A stretch of DNA of 50,007 nucleotides from JACZYA01 sp965247455 (GCA_965247455.1 CBDFHE010000002.1:1-50007), one strand, 5' to 3'; counted from the stretch's first letter, positions 33,036 to 41,701 are shown. The notes: a model not told the origin generated them from the letters alone. Made by a program: numbers and translations.

Positions 33036-34370
33036 ATGGGACTCTTTGAATCCAAAACCGGCGACCAGAAAAGCCGCAAAACCGCCTCGCCCCTGGCTGA
33101 CCGGATGCGCCCGCGCACCTTCGAAGAAGTCGTCGGCCAGGAACACCTGGTGGGGCCGGACAAGCCCCTGCGCGTCCAAATCGAAAACGACCAACTGACC
33201 TCCTTCATTTTCTGGGGCCCGCCCGGCTCGGGCAAGACCACCCTGGCGCAGGTGATCGCCCGCATGACCTCCAGCGACTTTCTTCCCTTCAGCGCCGTCC
33301 TCAGCGGCACCAAAGAAATCAAGCAGGTCATGGCCCAGGCCGAGCGCACCCGCGACTACGGCCGCCGCACCATCCTCTTCATTGACGAGATTCACCGCTT
33401 CAACAAAGCTCAGCAGGATGCCTTCCTCCCCCACGTCGAACGCGGCAATGTCATTCTGATCGGCGCCACCACCGAAAACCCCTCCTTCGAAGTCATCGCT
33501 CCCCTGCTCTCCCGCGTCAAGGTCTATTCGCTCAATCCGCTCACCGCCGAGCAGTTGCTGGAGCTGCTGCGTCGCGCGCTCGCCGACTCGGAACGCGGCC
33601 TCGGCACCCTCAACGTCGAACCCAACCAGGAATTGCTGCGCGAAATTGCCGTGTACGCCAACGGCGACGCCCGCGTCGCCTACAACACTCTGGAAGCCGC
33701 CGCGCTCGGCTCCCAGCCCGCCCAAGGCCGCCGCACACTCGACCGCTCGGTGCTGGAAAGCGTCATGCAGCGCCGCGTGCTGCTCTACGACAAAGCGGGC
33801 GAGGAGCACTACAACATCATCTCCGCGCTGCACAAGTCCGTGCGCAACAGCGACCCCGACGCCGCCCTCTACTGGCTCGGCCGCATGCTGGAAGCCGGCG
33901 AGGACCCGCTCTACATCGCCCGCCGCCTGGTGCGCATGGCGTCCGAAGACATCGGCCTGGCCGACCCGCAAGCGTTGACGGTGACCATGGACGCTATGCA
34001 AGCGGTCCACTTTGTCGGCCTGCCGGAGGGAAAACTGGCCCTGGCCCAGGCCGCGGTCTATCTGGCCCTGGCGCCCAAGTCCAACGCCCTCTACCGCGCC
34101 TACGCGCAGGTGAAGGAAGACGTCGAGCGCACCCTGGCCGAGCCCGTGCCTTTGCACCTGCGCAACCCGGTCACGCGCTTGATGAAGGAGTTCGGCTACG
34201 GGCGCGGCTACCAGTACGCCCACAACCACGAAGACCGCACCACCTCCATGCCCTGCCTGCCCGAAAGCCTGCGCCAGCGCCGCTACTACATCCCCACCCA
34301 AGAAGGCTACGAAGAAAAGCTCAAGACCCGACTCCGGGAACTCGAAGCACTGAGGAAGAAAAAGAAATGA
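33036..34370 (+). CDS. rarA: Replication-associated recombination protein A (RarA/MgsA)
   Basis: The 444-residue AAA+ ATPase acts at stalled replication forks. Walker A is GPPGSGKTT (residues 61-69), Walker B is LFIDEIHRF, and sensor 1 is GATTENPSFE. The C-terminal tetramerisation part contains DPDAALYWLGRMLEAGEDP. It starts 2 bases after the methyltransferase stop, and its TGA overlaps the next ATG. Confidence 0.96.
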   Translation: MGLFESKTGDQKSRKTASPLADRMRPRTFEEVVGQEHLVGPDKPLRVQIENDQLTSFIFWGPPGSGKTTLAQVIARMTSSDFLPFSAVLSGTKEIKQVMAQAERTRDYGRRTILFIDEIHRFNKAQQDAFLPHVERGNVILIGATTENPSFEVIAPLLSRVKVYSLNPLTAEQLLELLRRALADSERGLGTLNVEPNQELLREIAVYANGDARVAYNTLEAAALGSQPAQGRRTLDRSVLESVMQRRVLLYDKAGEEHYNIISALHKSVRNSDPDAALYWLGRMLEAGEDPLYIARRLVRMASEDIGLADPQALTVTMDAMQAVHFVGLPEGKLALAQAAVYLALAPKSNALYRAYAQVKEDVERTLAEPVPLHLRNPVTRLMKEFGYGRGYQYAHNHEDRTTSMPCLPESLRQRRYYIPTQEGYEEKLKTRLRELEALRKKKK

Positions 34371-35494
34371 CGCGCGCCGCAAAAAATAGTCTGGCCTTGC
34401 TGTTTTTCCTGGCGGCAGCGCTGGCGCCCCTGGCCCCGCCGTTGGCGGGACAGGCGGAGCAGACGCCCTTCCCGCGGCCGGTGGCCACCATTGAGACCGG
34501 CGAGGACATGCCAGTGGTCGCCGCCTGGTCGCCCGACAGCGAGCGGCTGGCCTACGGCACGGAAATCCTGGTGGAGCGGAAGCGCTCCCCCATGGCCTAC
34601 GGAGATGAAAAGTTCCGCCGCTACTACCCCGGCGAAGTCTGGCTGGTCACGCTGGCCGAGATGGAGAAAAAACCCAAACGCATCCTGCGCTACCGCTTCC
34701 TGCGCCGCGCCTTCGGCGACTTCAGCTACACCGTGAACGCCGTCTCCTGGTCACCCGACGGCTCCAAGCTGGCCCTGGAGCTGACCAACGAAAATAAAGA
34801 GTCCGCCGTCTTCTTCTTCACCACTAAAGGCAAGCGAATCAAATTGAGCCGACGCAGCAATTTTACCTTTGGCTACGGCGGCGCCTGGCTGGCCGACAAC
34901 GAGAGCTATGCCATGCTGCACGAGTCCGTCAAGCCGCGCCTGCTCCACCAGGTCGGAGTGCTGCGCTCGGTGGCCGGCCGCACGATGGCGCTCTTCCGCT
35001 ACCGCAGCTTCGCCGCCGTGGCTTGGCTGGCCAAAAAACAACAGGTCGTCGCGGCGGAACGCGACCGAGACTTCGCCGACCCGCCGCAGCTCATCCTGGG
35101 CGACCTCAAAACAGGGAAAGCGGAAGTGCTGGCAGAAGTGGCCGACTACCTGGGCGGGCTCCAAGCCGCCCCGGACGAGAACCGCGTCTCCTACTTCGTC
35201 GGTCAGGACACCCTGGCCGTGCGCGAACTCACCCCCGACGCAGAAGTAGCTACCTTCCCCGTTCCTCTGGGGCGCTACCAGTGGGCGCCCACAAGCGACG
35301 CCATCTTCTTCCTCCAACCCGAAAAGTTGGGCGGGCGAACCGGCCGCCTGCTTCGCCTCCACCTCGGCGATCCGGAACCGAGGAAAGTGCTGGACGACGT
35401 GCTCCACAACTTCTGGCTCGCGCCCGACGGCCGCCACCTCGCCGTCCTCACCGCCGGGCTGGAACCCAAGCTGAAAATCTATCGGCTGAAATAA
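34367..35494 (+). CDS. Exported beta-propeller (TolB/WD40-like) protein
   Basis: The 375-residue protein has a signal peptide (residues 1-28, LALLFFLAAALAPLAPPLAG). Repeats of the PD40/TolB-like blade type follow: AWSPDSERLAYGTE, SWSPDGSKLALEL, AAPDENRVSYFV, LAPDGRHLAVL. It probably folds as a periplasmic propeller that binds a partner; the partner is unknown. It is translationally coupled to rarA (ATGA overlap), although the functions do not obviously relate. Confidence 0.8.
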   Translation: MTRAAKNSLALLFFLAAALAPLAPPLAGQAEQTPFPRPVATIETGEDMPVVAAWSPDSERLAYGTEILVERKRSPMAYGDEKFRRYYPGEVWLVTLAEMEKKPKRILRYRFLRRAFGDFSYTVNAVSWSPDGSKLALELTNENKESAVFFFTTKGKRIKLSRRSNFTFGYGGAWLADNESYAMLHESVKPRLLHQVGVLRSVAGRTMALFRYRSFAAVAWLAKKQQVVAAERDRDFADPPQLILGDLKTGKAEVLAEVADYLGGLQAAPDENRVSYFVGQDTLAVRELTPDAEVATFPVPLGRYQWAPTSDAIFFLQPEKLGGRTGRLLRLHLGDPEPRKVLDDVLHNFWLAPDGRHLAVLTAGLEPKLKIYRLK

Positions 35495-35509
35495 AAACGG
35501 GCAGGAACT

Positions 35510-35908
35510 TCAAGCGGTCCGCTTGGCGTGCTCTTTCAGCAGGCAGCGGTCCATCACCACCTGCAAACCGGCTTCGCGCGCGCGCGCGGCCGCCTGCTGG
35601 TGGATGACTCCCTCCTGCATCCAAACCGCCCACGCCCCCACCGCGATCGCGCTCTCCACAATCGCAGGCACAAACTCCGACCGCCGGAAGATATTCACCA
35701 CGTCCACCTGCACCGGGACGTCCTCCAAGCGGGCGTAGCTTTTCTCCCCCAACATCTTTCCTTCATTGGGATTCACCGGGATGATGTGGTACCCGGCCAA
35801 CTGCATGTAGCGAGCCACGCCGTAGCTGGGCCGGTGCGGCTTGGAGGACAGTCCCACCACCGCCAGCACCTTGCCGCGCTCCAGGATGTTCCGGATCGGA
35901 TCCTCCAC
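35510..35908 (-). CDS. CoA-binding domain protein (YccU type)
   Basis: The 132-residue Rossmann-fold protein has VLAVVGLSSKPHRPSYGVARYM near the start, IIPVNPNEG, VDVVNIFRRSE and WMQEGV, all typical of the small CoA-binding family. The biochemical role is not established. It is convergent with the propeller gene. Confidence 0.9.
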   Translation of the reverse strand: MEDPIRNILERGKVLAVVGLSSKPHRPSYGVARYMQLAGYHIIPVNPNEGKMLGEKSYARLEDVPVQVDVVNIFRRSEFVPAIVESAIAVGAWAVWMQEGVIHQQAAARAREAGLQVVMDRCLLKEHAKRTA

Positions 35909-36023
35909 AGCTCACTCCCGCCTGCCGCGGCCATCCTCGCCCGCGGCACGTGGCGCCTGAAGGTTCGAGAGCACCTGTTTCATCGCCACTTGCAGTCTCG
36001 CTCCCCTAGCTATCTCTCATACT

Positions 36024-36770
36024 TCATACGGCCAGGCACGCGCGCTTGGCAGTGGCAGGCGCACCCGCCGCCACTTCTTTTTCCAGCCGCGCGCGTTCCT
36101 CGCGCCTCAACTCCCGGAACTCACCCGCGCGCAACGCATTGTCTCGCAGCGAACCGATGGCCAGCCGCTTCACTTTTTCCACCGGATGGCCCAGCCGAAA
36201 CAGCGCCGTCTGCAGCCAATCCGCGCGCGGCTCCCTCAAGCACACTTCATACCACGGATTGGCCCCGGACTTCGCCATGCGCAACCGGAGCGGAACGCGC
36301 TGGTGCCGCCCCGCCAACCGCTCCAGACGCGCGACCGCAGCCGCATCCAGCCTTCCTTTGACCTTCAGACCATAGGTCTGCGTCAAACGCCCTCGTTGTA
36401 CAAGGTCGGCAAAATCGCCGTCGTTGGTGAGCAGCAGAAGTCCCTCCACGTCGTAGGAAAGCCGCCCGACGACAAACAGGCGCTCGCGCACGCCTCGCAA
36501 CAGGTGGAACACCGTGGGCCGCCCCTTGGGATCATGCGCGGTGCAAACCGTCCCGCGCGGTTTGTTGAGCAACAGGCAGAGCGCGCGCTCGGGGAACTTC
36601 AGCAGCCGGCCGTCCACTTCGATCCTGTCCTTCTCCGGGTCGGCCTTGCTGCCCAGCTCGGTGACCACATGCCCGTTCACGCGAATCGCCCCGGCGCGGA
36701 TCAGCGCTTCCGCCGTGCGGCGCGAGGCCACCCCCGCGCGCGCCACAATTTTTTGCAGACGTTCACGCAT
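36024..36770 (-). CDS. RluB/RsuA-family 23S/16S rRNA pseudouridine synthase with altered active-site motif
   Basis: The 248-residue protein has an S4 RNA-binding domain (residues 1-50, LQKIVARAGVASRRTAEALI) and the RsuA-type synthase domain (LLLNKPRGTVCTAHDPKGRP). The family signature G-R-L-D-x2-[ST]-x-G reads GRLSYDVEG here (102-110). The position of the catalytic Asp is Ser105, while Asp107 lies two residues on. Otherwise the domain looks complete. ATG 36770 is chosen because the S4 domain starts there; it overlaps the scpB stop by 8 bases. It is part of the trpS-scpA-scpB cluster. Confidence 0.88.
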   Translation of the reverse strand: MRERLQKIVARAGVASRRTAEALIRAGAIRVNGHVVTELGSKADPEKDRIEVDGRLLKFPERALCLLLNKPRGTVCTAHDPKGRPTVFHLLRGVRERLFVVGRLSYDVEGLLLLTNDGDFADLVQRGRLTQTYGLKVKGRLDAAAVARLERLAGRHQRVPLRLRMAKSGANPWYEVCLREPRADWLQTALFRLGHPVEKVKRLAIGSLRDNALRAGEFRELRREERARLEKEVAAGAPATAKRACLAV

Positions 36771-37443
36771 GGCCCGCCTTGGCGGCTCCGCTCGGGTCTG
36801 AAGAAGCAGCCTCAGCGTCCGCACTGCCGTCTCCAGCGCCCTCTGACTCGGCCGACGTGGACTCCGCTGCGCCGCCAAGTCCCATCACCTCCTCCGTTCC
36901 CTCCAACGAAGCCCGCGCCAGTTCTTGGAACTCCTCCAGCGTGGGCAACTCGCTCAGATCTCTCAACCCGAAACGCAGCAGGAACTCCTTCGAGGTGCGG
37001 TAGAGAATCGGCCGTCCGATCACCTGCTTGCGCCCCGCGGTCACCAGCAATCCTTTCTCCAGCAAGGTGTGCAAGGCCGCGGCCGGGTCCACTCCGCGGA
37101 TGGCCTTGATTTCCGGCAAAGTCACCGGTTGCTTGTAGGCCACCACCGCCAGCGTTTCCAACGCCGGCAGCGAGAAGCGCAGCGGCGGTTTCTGGCTGCG
37201 CACAAACTTGCGCACCCTCTCGTGGTGCTCGGGCTTGGTGGACATCCGGTAGCCCCCGGCAATGCGCCGGATTTCCACTCCACGATCGGCCGCTTGGCTG
37301 GCCTTCACCAGTTCCTCCAACACTTCCCGCAGCTCACTCCGCTCCACCTCCGCGAACACTCGCGCGAGCTGGTCCAACGTGGCGGGCTCTTCCGAAACAT
37401 AAATGATTGCTTCCAGCAGTGCTTTGAGTTCAATCCGGTCCAT
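36763..37443 (-). CDS. scpB: Segregation and condensation protein B
   Basis: The 226-residue winged-helix kleisin-interacting protein joins ScpA and SMC in chromosome condensation. ALLEAIIYVSEEPATLDQLA opens it, and AGGYRMSTKPEH and LETLAVVAYKQPVTLPEIKA are diagnostic. The last 45 residues are acidic and Ser/Ala-rich. ATG 37443 lies 4 bases after the scpA stop. Confidence 0.95.
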   Translation of the reverse strand: MDRIELKALLEAIIYVSEEPATLDQLARVFAEVERSELREVLEELVKASQAADRGVEIRRIAGGYRMSTKPEHHERVRKFVRSQKPPLRFSLPALETLAVVAYKQPVTLPEIKAIRGVDPAAALHTLLEKGLLVTAGRKQVIGRPILYRTSKEFLLRFGLRDLSELPTLEEFQELARASLEGTEEVMGLGGAAESTSAESEGAGDGSADAEAASSDPSGAAKAGHA

Positions 37444-37447
37444 CGGG

Positions 37448-38266
37448 CTATCGGTACTGTCGTTCGATGCGGGCAGTGGTCTTGCCACCGAAAACCACGT
37501 CAAACAGTTTATGCTTGCGCAACAAAATCGGTCCGAAGAGTTCCTGTTGCACCGCCACCACCGCCTCCAGCCGCACCAACTCCAGCAGCGCCAAGAACAG
37601 CGTAATCAGCCCGCGCCGGGTCGGATAGCGCTCGCACAAACTCAGCAAGGGAACCGCTTCGTCGCTCCGGCGCAGGAACTTCTGCACCTCCTCGATCATC
37701 TGCGCCACCGTGGTCTCCTCTCGCGCCATGTCCAGCGTCGGAGGCTGCTGCGGCCGCTCCAGCACCTGCCGGAAAACCTTCACCAGATCCCAGAGGCCCA
37801 CCACCAGCTCGCCCTGCTCGCCGGCAAAAGCTTCCACGTCCGGTTTGGACCAGCTCACCTGCTCCAACAGTTGCTTCTGCCGGAGCATCTGCGCGGCCTC
37901 CTTGAACTTTTCGTGCTCCAGCAGACGGTGCACCATCTCGGTGCGCGGGTCCTCCTCCTGCTCGGTCGGCGCGGTGGGGTCGGGCGGGAGCAGCAACTTC
38001 GACTTGATGTAAATCAGCGTCGAAGCCATCAGGATGAAGTCGGCGGCAATGTCCACGTCCAACCGTTCCATGCGGTGGAGGTAGTCGAGATACTGCTGCG
38101 TCACGCGCGCGATGGGGATGTCGAAGATGTCAATCTCCTGCTTGCGAATCAGGTCCAGCAGCAGGTCCAGTGGACCCTCGTAGGCTTCCAGTTGCAAGCT
38201 GGGAGGCGCTTCTACTCGTGGTGAATCCTCGCGGTGAACGACCATCAGTCCTTTTGCACCACTCAC
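37448..38266 (-). CDS. scpA: Segregation and condensation protein A
   Basis: The 272-residue kleisin bridges SMC heads. LEAYEGPLDLLLDLIRKQEI and the IYIKSKLLLPPD segment are typical, and the C-terminal winged helix (ITLFLALLELVRLEAVVAVQ) is present. GTG 38266 overlaps the trpS stop (GTGA); ATG 38245 is an alternative start. Confidence 0.95.
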   Translation of the reverse strand: MSGAKGLMVVHREDSPRVEAPPSLQLEAYEGPLDLLLDLIRKQEIDIFDIPIARVTQQYLDYLHRMERLDVDIAADFILMASTLIYIKSKLLLPPDPTAPTEQEEDPRTEMVHRLLEHEKFKEAAQMLRQKQLLEQVSWSKPDVEAFAGEQGELVVGLWDLVKVFRQVLERPQQPPTLDMAREETTVAQMIEEVQKFLRRSDEAVPLLSLCERYPTRRGLITLFLALLELVRLEAVVAVQQELFGPILLRKHKLFDVVFGGKTTARIERQYR

Positions 38267-39561
38267 CTCGACGTGCGCACGCGGGACGCCGTCGCGGCTG
38301 CCGCCCGGCTCTTCTCCGGGCGCTCGAAATCAAACACCAGCTTCATCGCCTCGCGCACCTGCCCCAGGGTCGCGCGCGCGCTGCGCTGCGCTTTCCGGGA
38401 GCCTTCCACCAGGATGTCCCATACCATGCGCGGCTGCTCGGCATACTTCCGGCGGCGCTCGCGAATCGGCTCCAGCGCGACAACCAAATGGTCCGCCATC
38501 AAACGCTTGCAGTCCACGCAGCCGATGGCCGCCGTGCGGCACTCGCTGTCCACCCGCGCGATCACCTCCGGCTTGGAGTAGCGCCGGTGGTAGCCGAACA
38601 CCGGGCAGATTTCCGGCCGGCCGGGATCGTTCCGCCGCTTGCGCTGCGGGTCGGTCAGCATGCCGCTGATTTTCTTCCGCACCGTCTCCTCGTCGTCGGC
38701 CAAATCAATGGCATTGTTGTAACTTTTCGACATCTTGCGCCCGTCCAGCCCCGGCAGCTTAGGCGTGGTTGTCAGCAGCACGCCCGGTTCGGGCAAAACA
38801 CCTTGGATTTCCGCAAATTTGCTCAGCCCTGCGCTCCAGTGATAGGCCCTCATGTTTAGCGGTGCCCGTTCGAAGTACTCCTTGATAACAGCAGCTTTGT
38901 CACTCACAACGTAAGGAGAGTCGGGTAGTAATTGGCGTGTTACCTCATGAGGCAAGCCAACACTGGTTGCGAGGCCGTGCCACGACTCGTCCTTTTCGAA
39001 TGACCGCAAGCGCAACGCTCCGTATGCGAGGTTGAAACGCCGCGCAATCTCGCGCGTAAGCTCCACGTGCGCCGCTTGGTCTTCGCCCACCGGAACGTAG
39101 TTGGCTTTGTAAATCAAAATATCAGCCGCTTGCAGCACCGGATAGCCCAGAAAACCGTAGGTGCCCAGGTCTTTATCCCGAATCTGCTCGCGCTGCTCCT
39201 TGTAGCTGGGCACGCGCTCCAGCCACCCCAGCGGCGTAATCATCGAAAACAGCAGGTGCAGCTCGGCGTGCTCCGGCACGCGCGACTGAATAAAAAAGGT
39301 CGCCTTCTCCGGGTCGAGTCCCGCCGCCAGCCAGTCGGTCACCATTTGCAGCGTATGTTCGTTGATTTTTCCGGTGTCAGCGTAGTCGGTGGTCAGCGCG
39401 TGCCAGTCGGCCACGAAAAAGAAGCAATCGTACTGCTCCTGAAGTTTGACCCAGTTTTCCAGCGCGCCGACCAAGTGGCCGAGATGGAGGGGGCCGGTGG
39501 GACGCATGCCGCTCAGCACGCGCGGCCTATCTCCCCCTTGTGGTGAACGAGGTCGAACCAT
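38263..39561 (-). CDS. trpS: Tryptophanyl-tRNA synthetase with an in-frame insertion
   Basis: The 432-residue class I synthetase charges tRNA-Trp. It has PLHLGHL (HIGH motif, residues 24-30), GYPVLQAADILIYKANYVPV and GRKMSKS (274-280). Usual bacterial enzymes have about 330-350 residues. Here about 72 residues (182-253) stand between ELTREIARRFNLAYG and the normally adjacent VLPEPGVLLTTTPKLPG, and the C-terminus is also somewhat longer. The insertion DNA (38803-39018) is visibly less G+C-rich than the rest of the gene. It is the first gene of the scpA-scpB cluster. Confidence 0.94.
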   Translation of the reverse strand: MVRPRSPQGGDRPRVLSGMRPTGPLHLGHLVGALENWVKLQEQYDCFFFVADWHALTTDYADTGKINEHTLQMVTDWLAAGLDPEKATFFIQSRVPEHAELHLLFSMITPLGWLERVPSYKEQREQIRDKDLGTYGFLGYPVLQAADILIYKANYVPVGEDQAAHVELTREIARRFNLAYGALRLRSFEKDESWHGLATSVGLPHEVTRQLLPDSPYVVSDKAAVIKEYFERAPLNMRAYHWSAGLSKFAEIQGVLPEPGVLLTTTPKLPGLDGRKMSKSYNNAIDLADDEETVRKKISGMLTDPQRKRRNDPGRPEICPVFGYHRRYSKPEVIARVDSECRTAAIGCVDCKRLMADHLVVALEPIRERRRKYAEQPRMVWDILVEGSRKAQRSARATLGQVREAMKLVFDFERPEKSRAAAATASRVRTSR

Positions 39562-39926
39562 GCGTGCTCCATCTTAGCACAGCGCCCGCCGCGCCTGCAC
39601 ACGCCGCTCCTGTTAAGGACCGCGATTGGTGGCAGTCGGCGGTGGTTGGCGGGAATTAGTGGTAGTTTTTATTTTTGTTAGGGTTACAGGGGGATTAAGG
39701 AAATTGGGAGGGACGCGCTCTGTGTCCGAGAAGGTAGGAACTTAAAACAGGTGGTTGTTATTTTTCAACAAGTTGCGGCGAGACCCTACAACATCAACCC
39801 TACAACCTGACACTACAACCCTACAACCTTACAACTATAGAACAGATGGCGGGCGACATCTTCCCTGTGGCAGGTACGGCTTGAAGAGAGTATCCTTGCG
39901 TCAACCAGGCACGAAGGGGGAAATAC
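39562..39926. other. Junction of chromosome and prophage with repeat arrays
   Basis: GC content falls after about 39650. Bases 39637-39686 are one arm of a 50-bp inverted repeat whose other arm is at 43714-43763. Five CTACAAC-like units occur at 39786, 39800, 39813, 39821 and 39829 (the last is TTACAAC). No gene is visible. The prophage end most likely lies in this stretch. Confidence 0.55.
39637..39686 (+). repeat. 50-bp inverted repeat, left arm
   Basis: The arm contains GGCGGTGGTT, GCGGGAATT, GTGGTAGTTTTT and TTTTTGTT blocks. It matches the complement of 43714-43763 with about 7 mismatches. It stands about 75 bases from the trpS start codon. Confidence 0.75.
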
Positions 39927-40685
39927 ATGACAGCGACTAGAGCAGCAAAAATCGGACTGGGGACCGTTTTCTTCTTAGCTCTTGTACTGTTGATTTTCGA
40001 CCTTACCGGCCCGTCCTCGCCCCCTTCTAGTTCGTCGCTCAGCGCCCAGCAAACAATTACACCAGGTTCTGCACGACCTCCAGTCGTATCAGGGAAGGCT
40101 TCACCCTCAACCAGCGTCATTTATGCGGTGGTAAAAGAGGAAGTCTACGACGCACCGATCAAGACCCAGATTGAGCAGCACATCGTGGTTTCTGGCGTTC
40201 CCACCAAGGCGGAACTCGGGGCTGAGATCCTCAAACGCTATCGCTCCGCCAAGGCCCGCCGCGGCTTCCGGTACCACAGCCAGGCGACCAACATCTACCT
40301 CTACGTTTATGGGACCAAAGAACAGGCGAGGGCCCAAGGAATCCGCTGGATCGGAATGCTCGCTATGGGACCGTTGGATAAAGTAGAGCCCCGCGCCGTC
40401 ATCGATGAGGGCAGGCTGGCCGCCCTTTCCCAAAATCCTGAAGACCGTTTTGGTTTATCCGAGCAAAAGCGCAAGAGGGTATTTCGCGAAATGGGCGCCG
40501 ATGACCGCAGAGCGATGCGCAAGGCAAGGGCACGATTTTCAGACCTACAGTTTCTGAAGCAGTTTGACCTCTCGTCCAAACTTGAAGAAAAATATAGAGT
40601 AGAGCTTGCACAAAAACATAGTTTAACCAGGGACCAACTTAGAGAGATCATGGTCGAAGGCGTAACGATGGGTTGGGTGGACTGA
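39927..40685 (+). CDS. Membrane-anchored hypothetical protein
   Basis: I do not recognise a family. The 252-residue protein has an N-terminal membrane helix (about residues 8-26) and a Ser/Pro-rich linker (27-62). A mixed domain (about 65-150, with YHSQATNIYLYVYGTKEQAR) and a basic helical C-terminus follow. ATG 39927 has AAGGGGGAAA upstream. It is convergent with the repressor gene (8-base gap) at the prophage edge, the usual place for a cargo gene expressed in the lysogen. A role in superinfection exclusion is possible but unproven. Confidence 0.7.
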   Translation: MTATRAAKIGLGTVFFLALVLLIFDLTGPSSPPSSSSLSAQQTITPGSARPPVVSGKASPSTSVIYAVVKEEVYDAPIKTQIEQHIVVSGVPTKAELGAEILKRYRSAKARRGFRYHSQATNIYLYVYGTKEQARAQGIRWIGMLAMGPLDKVEPRAVIDEGRLAALSQNPEDRFGLSEQKRKRVFREMGADDRRAMRKARARFSDLQFLKQFDLSSKLEEKYRVELAQKHSLTRDQLREIMVEGVTMGWVD

Positions 40686-40693
40686 AGCTGACC

Positions 40694-41494
40694 CTACTCT
40701 TGGTGGCCGTACCACCAAGCGACACGGCCGATGATGCGGTCGTCACGGCCGAGCGTCTGCTGGGGATAGGCCTTGTTTTCGGGCGTCAAAACCCACTGCT
40801 GCCCGGACCGGCCGAGCCACTTGATCGTAACACCCTCATCAATATAGGCAACTACCATTTTGCGTTGTAGCTTCTTAGGTTCGGCGACGCTGGCATCGAC
40901 AGCTACCACATAGCCATCCTTAAGGATCGGCTCCATTGAATCCCCACGCACAGTTAGGAGCGTAGTCATTTCAGGATGCTTGATCCACGCCCGCGGCACG
41001 ACAATGAAGTCCTGCACGTCCTTCTCTTCTACGAGTCGCGGACGGCCTGCGGCAACTTCGTCTTTAAGCAGAGGCAGCATAATGAAGCCTGACCGATGGG
41101 GTTGAACTGGTCCTTGGCCTCGAATCCTTGGCCCAGCAAGAACCTTCACTTCGGGGTAGCGCCCACCGATACGTATGTCCATGAGTCGTGCCTCAATAGC
41201 AGGCACCGAAGCCACCAGATCGTCTTCAGTCAGACCGGCACGCTGCCACCAAAACCAACAATCAGGATGCCCTGCGAGCTTACCGAGTTTTATACAGCTC
41301 GACGCATCCGGTTGTTTTCTTCCTTTTTCCCAATGATTAACGGCCGGCATTGAGACATCGAGAGCACGAGCAAGGTCAGCTTGAGACATTCTTCGCTCAT
41401 CACGAAGCTTCTGTAACTTAGGGGGCCAATCGGGCCGCCTCGTCAAATTTTTAGCTTGACTTGGGATATTGTCTGTGGTAAATGCCTTACGCAT
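40694..41494 (-). CDS. LexA/CI-type prophage repressor
   Basis: The 266-residue protein has an N-terminal XRE helix-turn-helix (MSQADLARALDVSMPAVNHW, about residues 36-55). The C-terminal S24 autoprotease-like domain has the nucleophile in VRGDSMEPIL and the Lys in KMVVAYIDEGVTIKWLG. It probably keeps the prophage silent and is cleaved in the SOS response. ATG 41494 is the most likely start. No ribosome binding site is visible, so the mRNA may be leaderless, as for lambda cI. It is divergent from the Cro-like gene. Confidence 0.88.
   Translation of the reverse strand: MRKAFTTDNIPSQAKNLTRRPDWPPKLQKLRDERRMSQADLARALDVSMPAVNHWEKGRKQPDASSCIKLGKLAGHPDCWFWWQRAGLTEDDLVASVPAIEARLMDIRIGGRYPEVKVLAGPRIRGQGPVQPHRSGFIMLPLLKDEVAAGRPRLVEEKDVQDFIVVPRAWIKHPEMTTLLTVRGDSMEPILKDGYVVAVDASVAEPKKLQRKMVVAYIDEGVTIKWLGRSGQQWVLTPENKAYPQQTLGRDDRIIGRVAWWYGHQE
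41456..41484 (+). promoter_or_regulatory. Candidate early promoter at the lysogeny switch
   Basis: TTGACT (41456-41461) and TAAATG (41479-41484) are separated by 17 bases. The promoter would read rightward into the Cro-like gene and lies over the start of the repressor gene. A short inverted repeat (GTAA...TTAC, 41478-41490) overlaps its -10 and could be an operator. Confidence 0.35.
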
Positions 41495-41701
41495 ACGGCT
41501 AACACCGTTACTCGAAACAACAATATCACGAGAAAGGTAGAGCGGGCGCGAGTCCTGCGTGGGGTGCAGGTGGCGGTTGCGCGACGCTTGGGAATAAGCC
41601 GAGCTCACGTCAGCCTCGTCGTTTGGGGACATCGGAGCTCACGGCGAGTCGCACGCGCTTTAGCAGAAGAGGTTGACCGTATTGAGGGGAGGGCGACATG
41701 A
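41456..41701 (+). CDS. Cro-like small helix-turn-helix protein
   Basis: The open frame of up to 81 residues holds a helix-turn-helix (VAVARRLGISRAHVSLVV) followed by a basic segment and a final helix (SRRVARALAEEVDRIEG). Its position, divergent from the repressor and first in the early transcript, fits a Cro/Ner-type regulator. The start is uncertain: TTG 41456 lies in the likely promoter, and in-frame GTG codons occur at 41564 and 41570 without a clear ribosome binding site. The stop overlaps the next ATG (ATGA). Confidence 0.6.
   Translation: MTWDIVCGKCLTHTANTVTRNNNITRKVERARVLRGVQVAVARRLGISRAHVSLVVWGHRSSRRVARALAEEVDRIEGRAT

Noticed and set aside
38803..39018. Intein in trpS
   Set aside because: The insertion has no Cys/Ser start, no terminal His-Asn and is far shorter than any intein.
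39786..39835. CRISPR-like array of CTACAAC
   Set aside because: The units are only 7 bases and the spacing is 1-7 bases, with no cas gene nearby.
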